From positions 1 to 64,000 of the forward strand of contig JAMOOP010000108.1 in NCBI GenBank assembly GCA_027065385.1: a stretch of DNA of 64,000 bases, read 5' to 3'. This DNA comes from Campylobacteraceae bacterium (GTDB taxonomy: Bacteria; Campylobacterota; Campylobacteria; Campylobacterales; Sulfurovaceae). Each line of letters opens with the position of its first letter. The stretch's first letter is position 1. A program made the translations under genes and the position numbers. Below are positions 19,562 to 30,857 of the stretch, piece by piece. The notes beneath the pieces are model-generated. The model did not search any database. It saw only the letters and a program-made list of their open reading frames with translations, and was not told where the DNA came from.

Positions 19562-20348
19562 CTCTAATCTTATCTATCTCTTTAATAAGTTTCTCTAAGT
19601 CATTTAGTTTTATCATATTTGCCCCATCACTTAAAGCAATGGTTGGGTCAAAATGTGTTTCAAAAAAGAACCCATCAACACCCACAGCACTAGCACCTCT
19701 TGCTAAGTATGGAACTAATGAACTATCTCCACCACTAACACTACCACCTGAAGCTGGTTGTTGAACAGAGTGTGTTGCATCAAATATAACAGGGGCAAAC
19801 TCTCGCATAGTTTTTAATCCTCTCATATCAACAACTAAATTTCCATATCCAAAGCTAGAACCTCTCTCTGTTAGCCAAACACCATATTTTTTAGAATTTT
19901 CATAATTAACCTCTCCATCAAATCCTCTAGTTTTTAAAACTTTAGCTACAGAGTGTTCCATAGCTTGTGGAGCTAAAAATTGTCCCTTTTTAATATTGAC
20001 TATGGCATTAGTTTTTGCAGACTCTACTAAAAGGTCAGTTTGACGAGATAGAAAAGCTGGTATTTGAAGAACATCTACAACCTCTGCTACGGCTTTTGGT
20101 TGAGTATAATCGTGAACATCAGTTAAGAGTTTATATCCAAACTGCTCTTTTACCTCTTGAAGCATCTTAAGCCCATTATCGAGACCTGGCCCTCTAAATG
20201 AGTCTAGGCTTGTTCTATTTGCTTTATCAAAACTAGCTTTAAAGTAAAAATCTTTAGTACAATCTTTGTAATATGGCATAAGTGCCTCTGCAATTTTCAT
20301 AACATTATCACGACTCTCTAAGACACAAGGTCCTGCAATAAGTATCAT
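19548..20348 (-). CDS. kdsA: 3-deoxy-8-phosphooctulonate synthase (KDO-8-P synthase)
   Basis: KdsA condenses phosphoenolpyruvate with arabinose 5-phosphate, the first committed step towards Kdo of lipid A core and capsule. The 266-residue protein has IAGPCVLES at the N-terminus, [12 protein letters not shown], the RGPGLDNGL loop, [26 protein letters not shown] and DATHSVQQP. It overlaps the upstream EamA transporter gene by 4 bp (same transcript) and the convergent glycosyltransferase by 14 bp. Its position next to a surface-polysaccharide operon is consistent with envelope biogenesis. Confidence 0.96.
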   Translation of the reverse strand: MILIAGPCVLESRDNVMKIAEALMPYYKDCTKDFYFKASFDKANRTSLDSFRGPGLDNGLKMLQEVKEQFGYKLLTDVHDYTQPKAVAEVVDVLQIPAFLSRQTDLLVESAKTNAIVNIKKGQFLAPQAMEHSVAKVLKTRGFDGEVNYENSKKYGVWLTERGSSFGYGNLVVDMRGLKTMREFAPVIFDATHSVQQPASGGSVSGGDSSLVPYLARGASAVGVDGFFFETHFDPTIALSDGANMIKLNDLEKLIKEIDKIRVIVE

Positions 20349-21247
20349 TTTTTATCCTTAGATAGAGCTACTAATAGCCCTGAAGTAATGACAAGGATTA
20401 TACCTAAAATTGTTAAAAAATCAGGAAAATCATCACCTAAAGCTACACCAATAAAAATAGCAAATACAATATTGGAGTAACTAATAGTTCCCACAATTCC
20501 AGCTTTTGTATATTCATAAGCTTTAGTCATCATAACTTGTGAAAATGTAGCACTAAGCCCCATCATGGTAAGATAAAACCAATCAATACCACTTGGCATA
20601 ATAAACTTAGCAAACATAAAATCTAAAGCTTCAGGAGGATTAACAAAAGGGGAGAGTAACATAAGTAAGAGTGGAGCGATAGTTCCAACACCCATAAAAC
20701 TCATAACAATAGCTCTTGTATCATAATACTCTCTAAGCTCTCGTATAGATGTATAGGCTAACGCAGCACCTAGTCCTGAAAATATTCCTAAAATATCGTA
20801 CTTATTAAACTCTCCACCTTGAGGTTGTGCAATCATTACAATTCCAATAAAACCCAATATAATAGCTACTATTGACCAAAAATTAAGCTTCTCTTTTAGA
20901 AAAATATATGCAAAAATAGCCACAAAGATTGGAGATGTTTTATTATAGGTTACAACTTCAGCTAATGGCATATAGGCTATAATATAAAAGTATGCTAAAA
21001 GTGCTAAAAAGCCCATAGCCCCACGAAAAAGAAGTAAAAAAGGTCTTCCACCTATCTGTTTTAGTGGTGATTTATATATGGCAAATCCTACTAAAGCCAC
21101 ACCAAAAACATTTCTAAAAAATGTAACCTCAACTCCTGCAAACTTCTGACTAACAATTTTTGCAAATCCACCCATAAATGCAAAAGATAGAGACGCTAGA
21201 AGCATAAAAAGAACTCCTCTATCTATGCTTAAAATATATTTTTTCAA
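20345..21247 (-). CDS. EamA/DMT-family transporter
   Basis: A 300-residue integral membrane protein with about ten predicted helices arranged as two EamA repeats ([23 protein letters not shown] in the first; the second begins near residue 150, [18 protein letters not shown]). The family exports or exchanges small metabolites such as amino acids or sugars; the substrate here cannot be read from the sequence. It precedes kdsA with a 4-bp overlap. Confidence 0.85.
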   Translation of the reverse strand: MKKYILSIDRGVLFMLLASLSFAFMGGFAKIVSQKFAGVEVTFFRNVFGVALVGFAIYKSPLKQIGGRPFLLLFRGAMGFLALLAYFYIIAYMPLAEVVTYNKTSPIFVAIFAYIFLKEKLNFWSIVAIILGFIGIVMIAQPQGGEFNKYDILGIFSGLGAALAYTSIRELREYYDTRAIVMSFMGVGTIAPLLLMLLSPFVNPPEALDFMFAKFIMPSGIDWFYLTMMGLSATFSQVMMTKAYEYTKAGIVGTISYSNIVFAIFIGVALGDDFPDFLTILGIILVITSGLLVALSKDKK

Positions 21248-21323
21248 ATATTACCTTTTATTTTTTGTGGAAGTTTAGCATATTTGGGTGTTATTCTACT
21301 TTTACAAAAATATCTTTTTTATA

Positions 21324-22202
21324 TTAACTATCAAGCAACAGACACTTTAAAATTGCCATACGGATAAATACACCATTTTTAACCTGCTCTAATACTTTAC
21401 ATTTACTATCTTCTAACATTTCATCAGATATATCTATATTTCTCATAACGGGACCTGGGTGAAGAACCATTATATTTCTATCTCCTAATCTCTCTTTTGT
21501 TATACAATATTTTTTTGCATACTCATTATAATCTTCAAATATAGGAGCTTTATGTCTCTCTAATTGCGCACGAAGTGACATGATAATATCAACCTCATCA
21601 ATAATATCTTCTAAGTTTTCATACTTTTCTAAATTATTATCTGGCATAAAAGGTTGAGGAGCTATAAGTATCACTCTTATTCCCATTCTTTTAAATAGTC
21701 TAATACCCGAACTTGCAACTCTTGAACTAACTATATCTCCTACTATTGCTATAGTTCTATTTTTAATATCATCTCCAAACTCCTCTACCATTGTAAAGTA
21801 GTCTAGCAGTGCTTGAGTTGGGTGGGCGTAATTTCCTGCTCCTGCATTTATTACAGAAGTTAACTCTTTATTGGCTAACTTTTTAGGAGTGTTATTATAC
21901 TCATGTCTAATAATAACCCCATCAGGACCCATAGCACACAGATTTTCAAAAGTATCACTAAGAGTCTCTCCCTTTTTAGTTGAACTTTTAGATGGGTCAA
22001 GATGAACAACCATCGCTCCAAGTCTTTTAGCAGCTACCTCAAATGAGCTTCTAGTTCTTGTTGAGTTTTCAAAAAATAGTGTAATTAAAAGTTTATTTTT
22101 TAATAGAGCTGGTGGAAGCTGTTTTTTAAAACTTTTTGCATCTTTTATAATATTGGCTATCTGCTTATCGCTTAAATCATTGGTATCTATTAGATGTTGC
22201 AT
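21324..22202 (-). CDS. pyrB: Aspartate carbamoyltransferase catalytic subunit
   Basis: PyrB makes N-carbamoyl-aspartate from carbamoyl phosphate and aspartate in pyrimidine synthesis. The 292-residue length is typical. Motifs visible are FFENSTRTRSSFEVAAKRLG (carbamoyl-phosphate binding), NAGAGNYAHPTQALLDYFT, and the C-terminal MVLHPGPVMRNIDIS. No regulatory subunit gene (pyrI) is adjacent, as expected for this group. Confidence 0.96.
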   Translation of the reverse strand: MQHLIDTNDLSDKQIANIIKDAKSFKKQLPPALLKNKLLITLFFENSTRTRSSFEVAAKRLGAMVVHLDPSKSSTKKGETLSDTFENLCAMGPDGVIIRHEYNNTPKKLANKELTSVINAGAGNYAHPTQALLDYFTMVEEFGDDIKNRTIAIVGDIVSSRVASSGIRLFKRMGIRVILIAPQPFMPDNNLEKYENLEDIIDEVDIIMSLRAQLERHKAPIFEDYNEYAKKYCITKERLGDRNIMVLHPGPVMRNIDISDEMLEDSKCKVLEQVKNGVFIRMAILKCLLLDS

Positions 22203-22247
22203 ATATATAATCCCTTTGTAATAGTTTTGAGATTATAACAAATAGTT

Positions 22248-22880
22248 TTAAAGTTTTTTTATAAAACTATCTAAACTCCTATCTAAACTCCACCATGTAT
22301 CAAAATAAGCATCATAAAATGGTTTAGTTACTACATTAAACTCCTCTCTATCTTGATACAAATTTACACACCAATCAAAATCTATCTCTCTACTCTTTAA
22401 AGCCTCTATACTTAGAAGTGTATCATTAATACAACCTAGTTTGGAAGGTGTTACTAAAAGAGTCTTAGCTTTTAACTCTTTTATTAAATCTATCATCATA
22501 TAATCTCTTGTAATTGGAACAAATAACCCTCCAGCACCCTCTACAATTAATATATCACATAGTTTAGATAACTCTTCTATTTTTCTTTTTATATTCTCTA
22601 TTTTTATCTCTTGATTTATATCGGCACAAAATGGAGCAGAAGGGAGCAAAAAAGTATAAGCTGTAATATCTTTTGGGCTTAAAGATTTAAAACTATTATT
22701 ATATATTTGTACCTTATCTAATAACCTTTTTGCATCAATAGGAACACCTTTTACACCTGTCTCAATAGGTTTACAAACACCAACTCTAAGTTTATGTTCT
22801 GCAATGTTTTCAATTAGTTTTAAAGAGGCAAAAGTTTTGCCAATATCGGTATTTGTTGCTGTAACAAAAAGTAATTTCAC
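22248..22880 (-). CDS. bioD: Dethiobiotin synthetase
   Basis: BioD closes the ureido ring of dethiobiotin from 7,8-diaminopelargonate, CO2 and ATP. The 210-residue protein has the P-loop variant TATNTDIGKT at residues 7-16, GVCKPIETGV, and VEGAGGLFVPI. Other biotin genes are not in the window. It lies 45 bp upstream of pyrB on the same strand and could share a transcript. Confidence 0.93.
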   Translation of the reverse strand: MKLLFVTATNTDIGKTFASLKLIENIAEHKLRVGVCKPIETGVKGVPIDAKRLLDKVQIYNNSFKSLSPKDITAYTFLLPSAPFCADINQEIKIENIKRKIEELSKLCDILIVEGAGGLFVPITRDYMMIDLIKELKAKTLLVTPSKLGCINDTLLSIEALKSREIDFDWCVNLYQDREEFNVVTKPFYDAYFDTWWSLDRSLDSFIKKL

Positions 22881-22983
22881 AATTAATCTCCAATCTTTTT
22901 ATAAATTTTTATAAAGGTAATTAAATATGATTGTAACATAAAATGAGCTATACTTATTTTTATATTACAATAGAGGATTAAGA

Positions 22984-23280
22984 TTGCCAAAGATAGAAGA
23001 AGAGATACAATCATCACTAATGTTAGATGAGCCTACAAAGTATAAAGTGCTACTACATAATGATGATTACACAACAATGGATTTTGTAGTAGAGATTTTA
23101 ATGGCCATCTTCCATAAAAACATACTTCAATCTGAACAAATTATGCTAACCATTCATAAATCTGGTAAAGCTGTTTGTGGTATATACACTTATGATATAG
23201 CTCAAACAAAAGTTTATCAAGTGAAAGAGTTAGCTAAAAGTAATGGGTTTCCACTTCTTGCAACACTAGAAGAGGCATAA
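22984..23280 (+). CDS. clpS: ATP-dependent Clp protease adaptor ClpS
   Basis: ClpS recognises N-degrons and delivers them to ClpAP. The 98-residue protein has the N-degron pocket motif LLHNDDYTTMDFVVEIL (about 24-40) and the conserved IHKSGKAVCGIYTYDIAQTKV. The start is TTG at 22984 with GAGG upstream. clpA begins 27 bp downstream and aat follows clpA, so this operon encodes the adaptor, the unfoldase and the enzyme that makes N-degrons. Confidence 0.96.
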   Translation: MPKIEEEIQSSLMLDEPTKYKVLLHNDDYTTMDFVVEILMAIFHKNILQSEQIMLTIHKSGKAVCGIYTYDIAQTKVYQVKELAKSNGFPLLATLEEA

Positions 23281-23307
23281 CAGTTAACAAAGGAAAAAGG
23301 ATAAAAA

Positions 23308-25518
23308 ATGATAAGTATAGAACTGAATAATGTATTTAGAGAGTCTGTTCGGTATGCTAAGGAGAATCGACATGAGTATCTCACACTTGAACATATCTTT
23401 TTATCTATATTAAAGAGTAAAGAGGGGATAGAGATATTATCAGCAGTTGGTGGTAATATTGAATATATGAAAGAGTTAACTAAAACCTATCTCCTTAGTA
23501 ATGTGCCTGTATTAGAGCTAAATGAGGAGGGAGAAGTTGATGACCCCTATGAGACTGTAGCCTTATCTCATGTAATGAATGATATGATGATGCACATTAA
23601 TAGTTCAGGACGAAATGAGGCAAAAATAGGCGATATGTTGGCTTCAATTTTTACTCAACACAAAAGCTATGCTTATCAAATAATGAGTGCAGAGGGAATA
23701 GATAGAGTTGATATTTTAGAGGTTATTTCACATCTTGATTTAATAGAAGATAAAAACAGTGAAGAGGCAGAAGAGAAAGAAGATGAGTATCCAAATCTTA
23801 CAGCCTATACTTTAGAACTTGTATCTTTTGCTAAAAATGGGAAAATTGACCCTGTAGTAGGAAGAGAGAGTGAGATAGATAGAGTAATGCAGACTCTATG
23901 TAGAAGAAAGAAAAATAACCCTCTTTTAGTAGGAGAACCAGGTGTTGGAAAAACTGCTATAGCAGAAGGATTAGCTCTTAAAATTTCAGAGGGAGAAGTT
24001 CCTACTATTTTAAAAGATAGTAAGATTTTTGCTCTTGATTTAGGTTCAATGATTTCTGGAACAAAATATAGAGGAGATTTTGAAAAAAGATTAAAGGGTG
24101 TATTAAGTGAGCTTCAAAGTGTAGAGGACTCTATTTTGTTTATAGATGAAATTCACACTTTAGTAGGAGCAGGAGCTACAAGTGGTGGAAGTATGGACGC
24201 AGCTAACTTGCTTAAACCAGCTCTGGCTCGTGGAGATTTAAAATGTATTGGAGCTACAACTTATGCTGAATTTAGAAACCATTTAGATAAAGATAAAGCA
24301 CTATCAAGACGATTTTCCAAAATAGATATTGATGAGCCTAGTATTGATGATACTATGAAGATTTTACAAGGAATTAAACATAAATATGAAGAGTATCACC
24401 AGATAAGTTTTTCAGATGAGGCATTAAGAAGTGCTGTGGATTTAAGTGTAAAGTATCTTCATGATAGATTTTTACCAGATAAGGCTATGGATATTATAGA
24501 TGAGGTTGGCGCTCATTTTATGCTTAGAGATAAAAAAGATATAACTATTGAGAGTTTAGATATAGAACAGAGTGTCGCTAGAATGTTAAAACTTCCATCA
24601 ACTATAGTATCAGCAGATAGCACAGCAAAATTAAAAGATTTAGCAAAAGAGATAAAGAAAAAAATCATAGGTCAAGATAAAGCAATTGAGACTATAGTAC
24701 AATCTATTAAACGCTCTTATGCAGGTTTAAATCAAGAAAACCGTCCAATAGGTTCATTTCTATTTATAGGACCTACTGGTGTTGGAAAAACAGCTTTAAG
24801 TGAAGAGTTAGCAAAATCTATGGATATTCACTTTGAGAGAGTTGATATGAGTGAATATATGGAGAAACATGCACTTAGTCGTCTTATCGGTGCGCCACCG
24901 GGCTATGTGGGATATGAGCAGGGTGGACTTTTAACAGAGATGATAAAAAAGAACCCTCACACTGTTTTATTACTTGATGAGGTTGAAAAAGCTCACCCTG
25001 ATATTATGAATATCTTACTTCAAGTAATGGACGGAGCAAAACTTACAGATAATAATGGAATGGTAAGTGATTTTAAAAATGTTATTTTGATAATGACCTC
25101 AAATTTAGGAACAAAAGAGGCATCTGTTATGGGATTTGCTAAAGATAGTAGCAGTAAATCAGATAAAGCTTTAAAAGATTTCTTCTCTCCTGAATTTAGA
25201 AATAGATTAAGCTCTGTTGTTGAATTTAACCATTTAAGCTTTGAAGTTATTGTTAAAATTGTAGATACAGAAATTAATAAGCTAAACGAGCAAATGAAAA
25301 GTAAAAATATAACTATAAAACTAAATCAAAAAGCTAAAGAGTATATAGCAAAAGAGGGTTATAGTGATACTTATGGAGCAAGAGAGATAGCTAGAGTAAT
25401 AGATGAGAAGATAAAAGAGCCTCTTACAGATGAAATTTTATTTGGTAAGCTTAAAAATGGTGGTACAGTAAAAGTTAGCTATAAAAAGGAGAAGCTAGAT
25501 TTTGTCTTCAATATATGA
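23308..25518 (+). CDS. clpA: ATP-dependent Clp protease ATP-binding subunit ClpA
   Basis: ClpA is the AAA+ unfoldase partner of ClpP. The 736-residue protein has an N-terminal Clp_N domain (two repeats, 1-145), Walker A GEPGVGKT at 209-216, a first AAA+ module, Walker A GPTGVGKT at 488-495, and the D2 pore loop GAPPGYVGYEQGG. There is no ClpB-type middle coiled coil, which separates it from ClpB. The tripeptide MGF after NLGTKEASV corresponds to the IGL/IGF loop that docks on ClpP. AAGG precedes the ATG. The end overlaps aat by 17 bp. Confidence 0.96.
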   Translation: MISIELNNVFRESVRYAKENRHEYLTLEHIFLSILKSKEGIEILSAVGGNIEYMKELTKTYLLSNVPVLELNEEGEVDDPYETVALSHVMNDMMMHINSSGRNEAKIGDMLASIFTQHKSYAYQIMSAEGIDRVDILEVISHLDLIEDKNSEEAEEKEDEYPNLTAYTLELVSFAKNGKIDPVVGRESEIDRVMQTLCRRKKNNPLLVGEPGVGKTAIAEGLALKISEGEVPTILKDSKIFALDLGSMISGTKYRGDFEKRLKGVLSELQSVEDSILFIDEIHTLVGAGATSGGSMDAANLLKPALARGDLKCIGATTYAEFRNHLDKDKALSRRFSKIDIDEPSIDDTMKILQGIKHKYEEYHQISFSDEALRSAVDLSVKYLHDRFLPDKAMDIIDEVGAHFMLRDKKDITIESLDIEQSVARMLKLPSTIVSADSTAKLKDLAKEIKKKIIGQDKAIETIVQSIKRSYAGLNQENRPIGSFLFIGPTGVGKTALSEELAKSMDIHFERVDMSEYMEKHALSRLIGAPPGYVGYEQGGLLTEMIKKNPHTVLLLDEVEKAHPDIMNILLQVMDGAKLTDNNGMVSDFKNVILIMTSNLGTKEASVMGFAKDSSSKSDKALKDFFSPEFRNRLSSVVEFNHLSFEVIVKIVDTEINKLNEQMKSKNITIKLNQKAKEYIAKEGYSDTYGAREIARVIDEKIKEPLTDEILFGKLKNGGTVKVSYKKEKLDFVFNI

Positions 25519-26224
25519 TGATAACTATTTTATAACAGAAATAGGAATGCCTCATATCTTTCCAAATCCAAGAGAGGGGAGTGATGAGGGGCTTTTAGCT
25601 TATGGTGGAGACTTAAATCCTAATAGACTTTTAACTGCTTATAGAAATGGTATTTTTCCTTGGTTTAATAAAAATGACCCTATTCTTTGGTGGTCTCCAA
25701 ACCCTAGACTTGTTCTATATCCTAATGAGTTTAAAGAGAGTAAATCATTAAGAAGAGTTATAAGAAACAAGGGTTATAAGGTTAGATTTGATACAAATTT
25801 CAGAGCTGTAATAGATTATTGTAGCAAAGTTCCACGAGAAGGACAAGATGGAACATGGCTAACAGATGAAATGAAAGAGGCTTATATAGAACTTTATAAT
25901 ATGGGATTTGCACACTCTATTGAGACATACTATAATGGAGAACTAGTTGGTGGTTTTTATGGTATATCTATGGGAAAAGCTTTTTTTGGAGAGTCTATGT
26001 TTGCTCTAATGCCTGATGCCTCTAAAGTAGCCTTAAGAGTATTAAGTAATATCTTTATTAAAAAATGTTATGATTTTATTGACTGTCAAGTGGAGACTCC
26101 TCACCTTATGAGTTTAGGTGCTAGATTAATAAGTCGTGATGAGTTTTTAGACCAATTAGAGGAGGCTTTGGGCAAACCTAGCGATTTAGGTTCTTGGTCA
26201 GAGTGGAGTAAGTATATAGAATAA
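25502..26224 (+). CDS. aat: Leucyl/phenylalanyl-tRNA-protein transferase
   Basis: Aat adds Leu or Phe from aminoacyl-tRNA to proteins with N-terminal Lys/Arg, creating ClpS substrates. Signatures are FPNPREGSDEGLLAYGGDL, YRNGIFPWFN, WWSPNPR, GGFYGISMGKAFFGESMFA and DCQVETPHLMSLGA. The 240-residue length is typical. The start is TTG at 25502 inside clpA with AAGGAG nine bases upstream, indicating coupled translation. Confidence 0.95.
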   Translation: MSSIYDDNYFITEIGMPHIFPNPREGSDEGLLAYGGDLNPNRLLTAYRNGIFPWFNKNDPILWWSPNPRLVLYPNEFKESKSLRRVIRNKGYKVRFDTNFRAVIDYCSKVPREGQDGTWLTDEMKEAYIELYNMGFAHSIETYYNGELVGGFYGISMGKAFFGESMFALMPDASKVALRVLSNIFIKKCYDFIDCQVETPHLMSLGARLISRDEFLDQLEEALGKPSDLGSWSEWSKYIE

Positions 26225-26239
26225 AAGAGAGCGTTTATT

Positions 26240-27226
26240 ATGTCAAATCAATTTTCATTATGGTTAGATTTTATAGAGAGAGATTATCTTAAAAATGAGT
26301 TTCAAAAACTTTTAGATGAGGGAGTTGTAACTGGTGCTACTTCTAATCCATCTATTTTTGCATCAGCAATTACAAACTCACCTGCATATAAAGAGCAGTT
26401 AAAGGAGTTAGAAGGAAAGAGTGCAAAAGAGAAGTATGAGGCTTTAGCTATTGAAGATATAAAAATGTGTGCAAAACTTCTTAGACCACTATATGATAGA
26501 AACCAAGATGGTTACATATCTATTGAGGTTGACCCATCACTATCTAACGATGCAAAAGGGACAATAAAAGAAGCTAAAAGACTTTTTAAAGCTATAGGTG
26601 AGCCTAATGTAATGATAAAAGTACCTGCAACACAAGCAGGATATGAGGCAATGACTGCCCTTATGGCTGATGGAATATCGGTAAATGCTACACTTATCTT
26701 TTCACCAAAACAGGCAAAACAGTGTTTTAGTGCAATGACAAAAGGAATAGCAAAGGGTGAAATTGATGGTAGTTGTAAAGTAGAGGGTGTTATATCTGTA
26801 TTTGTTAGCCGTTTTGATAGGCTTTTAGATAGTGAGTTAGAAAGTTGTGGAATAACTCCATCTAAAACAGGAATTTATAACTCTGCAAAAATCTATAATA
26901 TGATTGAGAGAAATGATATTCCAAATATTAGAACACTATTTGCAAGTACAAGTGTAAAAGGTAATACTCTTCCATCTGACTACTATGTAACAGAGCTTAT
27001 AGCCCCACACTCAATTAATACTACACCACTAAATACAATTAGAGCCTATCTTGATACAAATAGTAATAAAGAGGTTTTACCAATAGAAGAGAGTATTTTA
27101 AATGGTTATTTTATAAACCTAGAAGATAATGGTTTTAGTATGGAGCAGATATATAAAGAGCTTTTAGATAATGGACTAAAAGCATTTGAAGAGTCATTTA
27201 ACGATATGTTAGATAAGTTAAAATAA
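26240..27226 (+). CDS. tal: Transaldolase
   Basis: Transaldolase moves a dihydroxyacetone unit between sugar phosphates in the pentose phosphate pathway. The 328-residue protein has GVVTGATSNPSIF near the N-terminus and the Schiff-base lysine in NVMIKVPAT (about 127-135), then SVNATLIFS and SVFVSRFDR, as in the bacterial TalB2/Cj0281-like subclass. It follows aat by 15 bp and precedes a glycosyltransferase by 4 bp, so it is likely transcribed with the clp operon although functionally unrelated. Confidence 0.93.
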   Translation: MSNQFSLWLDFIERDYLKNEFQKLLDEGVVTGATSNPSIFASAITNSPAYKEQLKELEGKSAKEKYEALAIEDIKMCAKLLRPLYDRNQDGYISIEVDPSLSNDAKGTIKEAKRLFKAIGEPNVMIKVPATQAGYEAMTALMADGISVNATLIFSPKQAKQCFSAMTKGIAKGEIDGSCKVEGVISVFVSRFDRLLDSELESCGITPSKTGIYNSAKIYNMIERNDIPNIRTLFASTSVKGNTLPSDYYVTELIAPHSINTTPLNTIRAYLDTNSNKEVLPIEESILNGYFINLEDNGFSMEQIYKELLDNGLKAFEESFNDMLDKLK

Positions 27227-27230
27227 GAGT

Positions 27231-28148
27231 ATGCTAGATTACTTTTTTCACAACTTCAATAAAAATAGTTTTAGATTAATAATGACTATTTTAGTAAAAG
27301 ATGAAGCTGATATTATAGAGGCGAATATTAGAACTCACGCCTCTTTAGGAGTTGACGCTTTTGCTATTATGGATAATGGTTCGCGTGATGGAACAAGAGA
27401 AATTTTATCTAAACTTCAAAAAGAGTTTGAGATAGTAATTATAGATGAGAGTGGCGACTATAATCAGGCTAAATGGATGAGAGAGTTAGCAATGGTTGCT
27501 AAAAATAGGCTAAAAGCTGATTGGGTTATTAATAATGATGCAGATGAGTTTTGGATACCTAAAAATAGTCTAAATCTAAAAGAGAATTTAGCCTTTAAAG
27601 GAAGCGTTTTAACTATTCATAGATATAATATGCTTCTTCACACAAAAGAGTTTTTTAACTCATCTTACCTTGTAGAAAACCCCGTATTTTACTCTAAAAG
27701 CAAACAGTTAAGTAGCCAACATCTATCTATTATTCTTACAAAAATAGCCCCAAAAACCATTATAAACCCACACGGACTTATATATTTAAGAGGTGGAAAC
27801 CATAAAGCACTTCATATTGGAAATATAAGAGATTATCTTCGTTCAGGATACGATAAAATTAAAAGATTTAAAGATATTGAGGTTTTTCACTATCCAATTA
27901 GAGGTTATGCCCAATTTGAAAACAATATTAAAAATAGAAAAAGACTTTTAGAAAAAAGTAAAAAAATAAGTATGGGACCACACTATAGAAGATGGGTAAA
28001 ACTTTATAATGAAGATAAACTTTTAAAAGAGTTTGAAAATACTGTTTTTTTTAATCAAAAAGATATAGATACTCTTTTAAAATATGATATTGTTAAATAT
28101 AATAATACTATTAAGTCAAAGATTATGGGGGCTATTAAAAGCTTTTAA
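27231..28148 (+). CDS. GT2-type glycosyltransferase (Glyco_tranf_2_4-like)
   Basis: The 305-residue protein has the GT-A fold signature of this subgroup: MTILVKDEADIIEANIRTH, AIMDNGSRDGTREIL and the DxD-like NNDADEFW (about 96-103) that would bind the metal-nucleotide sugar. Homologues usually act on surface glycans. No membrane helix is visible. The ATG at 27231 has a weak ribosome site; an internal ATG at 27283 would remove 17 residues but leave the motif intact. Confidence 0.75.
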   Translation: MLDYFFHNFNKNSFRLIMTILVKDEADIIEANIRTHASLGVDAFAIMDNGSRDGTREILSKLQKEFEIVIIDESGDYNQAKWMRELAMVAKNRLKADWVINNDADEFWIPKNSLNLKENLAFKGSVLTIHRYNMLLHTKEFFNSSYLVENPVFYSKSKQLSSQHLSIILTKIAPKTIINPHGLIYLRGGNHKALHIGNIRDYLRSGYDKIKRFKDIEVFHYPIRGYAQFENNIKNRKRLLEKSKKISMGPHYRRWVKLYNEDKLLKEFENTVFFNQKDIDTLLKYDIVKYNNTIKSKIMGAIKSF

Positions 28149-28172
28149 ACTAAAGTTTTAATTACCACCCCC

Positions 28173-28196
28173 AAAAAGAAACCTTAGTTTCTTTTT
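28173..28196. terminator. Bidirectional terminator overlapping the fusA stop codon
   Basis: A perfect 10-bp inverted repeat (AAAAAGAAAC and complement) with a 4-base loop has T5 on both strands. It overlaps the fusA stop at 28184-28186 and lies 25 bp after the convergent glycosyltransferase gene. Confidence 0.65.
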
Positions 28197-30271
28197 GCGA
28201 TAATCTCTTTAGCAACATTTGCAGGAACTTCCTCATAGTGGTCAAATTCCATAGCATAAGTAGCTCTACCTTGTGTCATTGAACGAAGGTCTGTTGAGTA
28301 ACCAAACATTTCAGATAGTGGTACAAAAGCGTCAACAATTTTGTTTCCTGCTCTATCACCCATACCTGTAACTTGTCCTCTTCTTTTTGATACATCACCA
28401 ATAACATCACCCATAAAGTCTTCTGGTACTTCAACTTCAACTTTCATCATAGGCTCTAAAATAACTGGATTTGCTTTTTTACAACCTTCTCTGAACCCCA
28501 TAGAACCTGCAAGTTTAAATGCCATTTCAGATGAGTCAACATCGTGATAGCTTCCATCATAAAGAGTAACTTTTACATCTTCAACAGGGTATCCTGCTTG
28601 AATACCTCTACCCATTGCTTCTTGAATACCTTTATTAACTGGTTGAATAAACTCTTTTGGAACAACCCCACCTTTAATTGCATCAACAAACTCATATCCA
28701 CTACCAGCTTCCATTGGCTCAATTTTAAGGAATACATGTCCATATTGTCCACGACCACCTGACTGTTTAGCATATTTATACTCTTGGTTAACAGCTGTTC
28801 TAATAGTCTCACGGTAAGCAACTTGTGGAGCTCCAACTTCAGCTTCTACTTTAAATTCTCTTTTCATTCTATCAACAAGAATTTCTAAGTGAAGTTCACC
28901 CATTCCAGAGATAATAGTTTGACCTGACTCTTCATCAGTTGAAACTCTAAATGATGGGTCTTCTGCAGCTAGTTTACTTAAAGCAATACCCATTTTCTCT
29001 TGGTCAGCTTTTGTTTTTGGCTCAACTGCAACAGAGATAACTGGGTCTGGGAAATCCATTCTTTCTAATACTACTTTATCAGAAGCATCGCAAAGAGTAT
29101 CACCTGTAGTTGTATTTTTAAGACCAACAACAGCACCAATCTCTCCAGCATAAATCTCTTTTATCTCTTCTCTTTTAATTGCGTGCATTTTCATAATTCT
29201 ACCAACTCTCTCTTTTTTATCTTTAGTAGAGTTGTGAACATAAGAACCTGATTCAAGAGAACCACGATAAACACGAATAAATGTAAGTTGTCCTACAAAT
29301 GGGTCAGTCATAATTTTAAATGCTAAAGATGCAAATGCTCCATCATCAGTTGATTCAACTATAACCTCTTTAGTCTCATCGTCCATCATAGTACCCTTAA
29401 TTGGTGGTGCTTCAACTGGAGATGGTAAATATGCAACAACAGCGTCAAGTAGAGTTTGAACACCTTTGTTTTTAAATGCAGTACCTGGTAACATTGGAAC
29501 AACATGCATACCAATAGTAGCTGATTTAATTCCTTCCATAATCTCTTCAGTTGTTAGCTCTTCACCTTCAAGGAATTTCTCCATGATTTCATCATTACCA
29601 TCAGCTTCAGCAATACCTTCAATCATTTTTTCACGGTACTCTTCTGCCATATCTTGAAGCTCTTCTCTAATATCTTGCTCATGGTAATTTGAACCCATAG
29701 CAGCATCAGCGTCCCACACAATCTCTTTCATTTTTACAAGGTCAACAACACCTTCAAAATTCTCTTCAGCACCAATTGGTAATTGAATAATTAGAGGATT
29801 ACCTTTTAATCTATCAATAATTTGTCTTGCAACTTCAAAGAAATCTGCACCTGTTCTATCCATTTTATTAACAAAAACTAAAGATGGTACACCATATCTA
29901 TTTCTTTGTCTCCATACTGTTTCAGATTGAGGTTGAACTCCACCAACAGCACAAAAAACAGATACAGCACCATCAAGAACTCTCATACTTCTCTCAACTT
30001 CAATAGTAAAGTCAACATGGCCTGGGGTGTCTATAATATTAATCTGTTTACCTAACCATTCACAAGTAGTAGCTGCTGAAGTAATTGTAATACCTCTCTC
30101 TTTCTCTTGTTCCATCCAATCCATGGTTGCACCACCATCATGAACTTCACCAATTTTATGTTCAACACCTGTATAGAAAAGAATTCTTTCAGTTGTTGTT
30201 GTTTTTCCTGCATCAATATGTGCAGCAATTCCAATATTTCTTACATCTTCGAGTTTGTGTGTTCTTGCCAT
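28184..30271 (-). CDS. fusA: Elongation factor G
   Basis: EF-G is the GTPase that drives ribosomal translocation. The 695-residue protein has the P-loop AHIDAGKTT (about 17-25), switch [19 protein letters not shown], and the domain III-V signatures ([20 protein letters not shown]). It is the last gene of the str operon, 12 bp after rpsG. tuf, which often follows fusA, is not downstream; a convergent glycosyltransferase is there instead. Confidence 0.98.
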   Translation of the reverse strand: MARTHKLEDVRNIGIAAHIDAGKTTTTERILFYTGVEHKIGEVHDGGATMDWMEQEKERGITITSAATTCEWLGKQINIIDTPGHVDFTIEVERSMRVLDGAVSVFCAVGGVQPQSETVWRQRNRYGVPSLVFVNKMDRTGADFFEVARQIIDRLKGNPLIIQLPIGAEENFEGVVDLVKMKEIVWDADAAMGSNYHEQDIREELQDMAEEYREKMIEGIAEADGNDEIMEKFLEGEELTTEEIMEGIKSATIGMHVVPMLPGTAFKNKGVQTLLDAVVAYLPSPVEAPPIKGTMMDDETKEVIVESTDDGAFASLAFKIMTDPFVGQLTFIRVYRGSLESGSYVHNSTKDKKERVGRIMKMHAIKREEIKEIYAGEIGAVVGLKNTTTGDTLCDASDKVVLERMDFPDPVISVAVEPKTKADQEKMGIALSKLAAEDPSFRVSTDEESGQTIISGMGELHLEILVDRMKREFKVEAEVGAPQVAYRETIRTAVNQEYKYAKQSGGRGQYGHVFLKIEPMEAGSGYEFVDAIKGGVVPKEFIQPVNKGIQEAMGRGIQAGYPVEDVKVTLYDGSYHDVDSSEMAFKLAGSMGFREGCKKANPVILEPMMKVEVEVPEDFMGDVIGDVSKRRGQVTGMGDRAGNKIVDAFVPLSEMFGYSTDLRSMTQGRATYAMEFDHYEEVPANVAKEIIAKRN

Positions 30272-30282
30272 AACTTATTCCC

Positions 30283-30765
<483 letters not shown>

Positions 30766-30857
30766 TCAATCTAATATAGTGATTTACTCAATCTGTCTCC
30801 CCTAAGGATAAATGAGGCAAACTGGGTCTTTTTTTATTTCTATCTTTTAATTAAACT

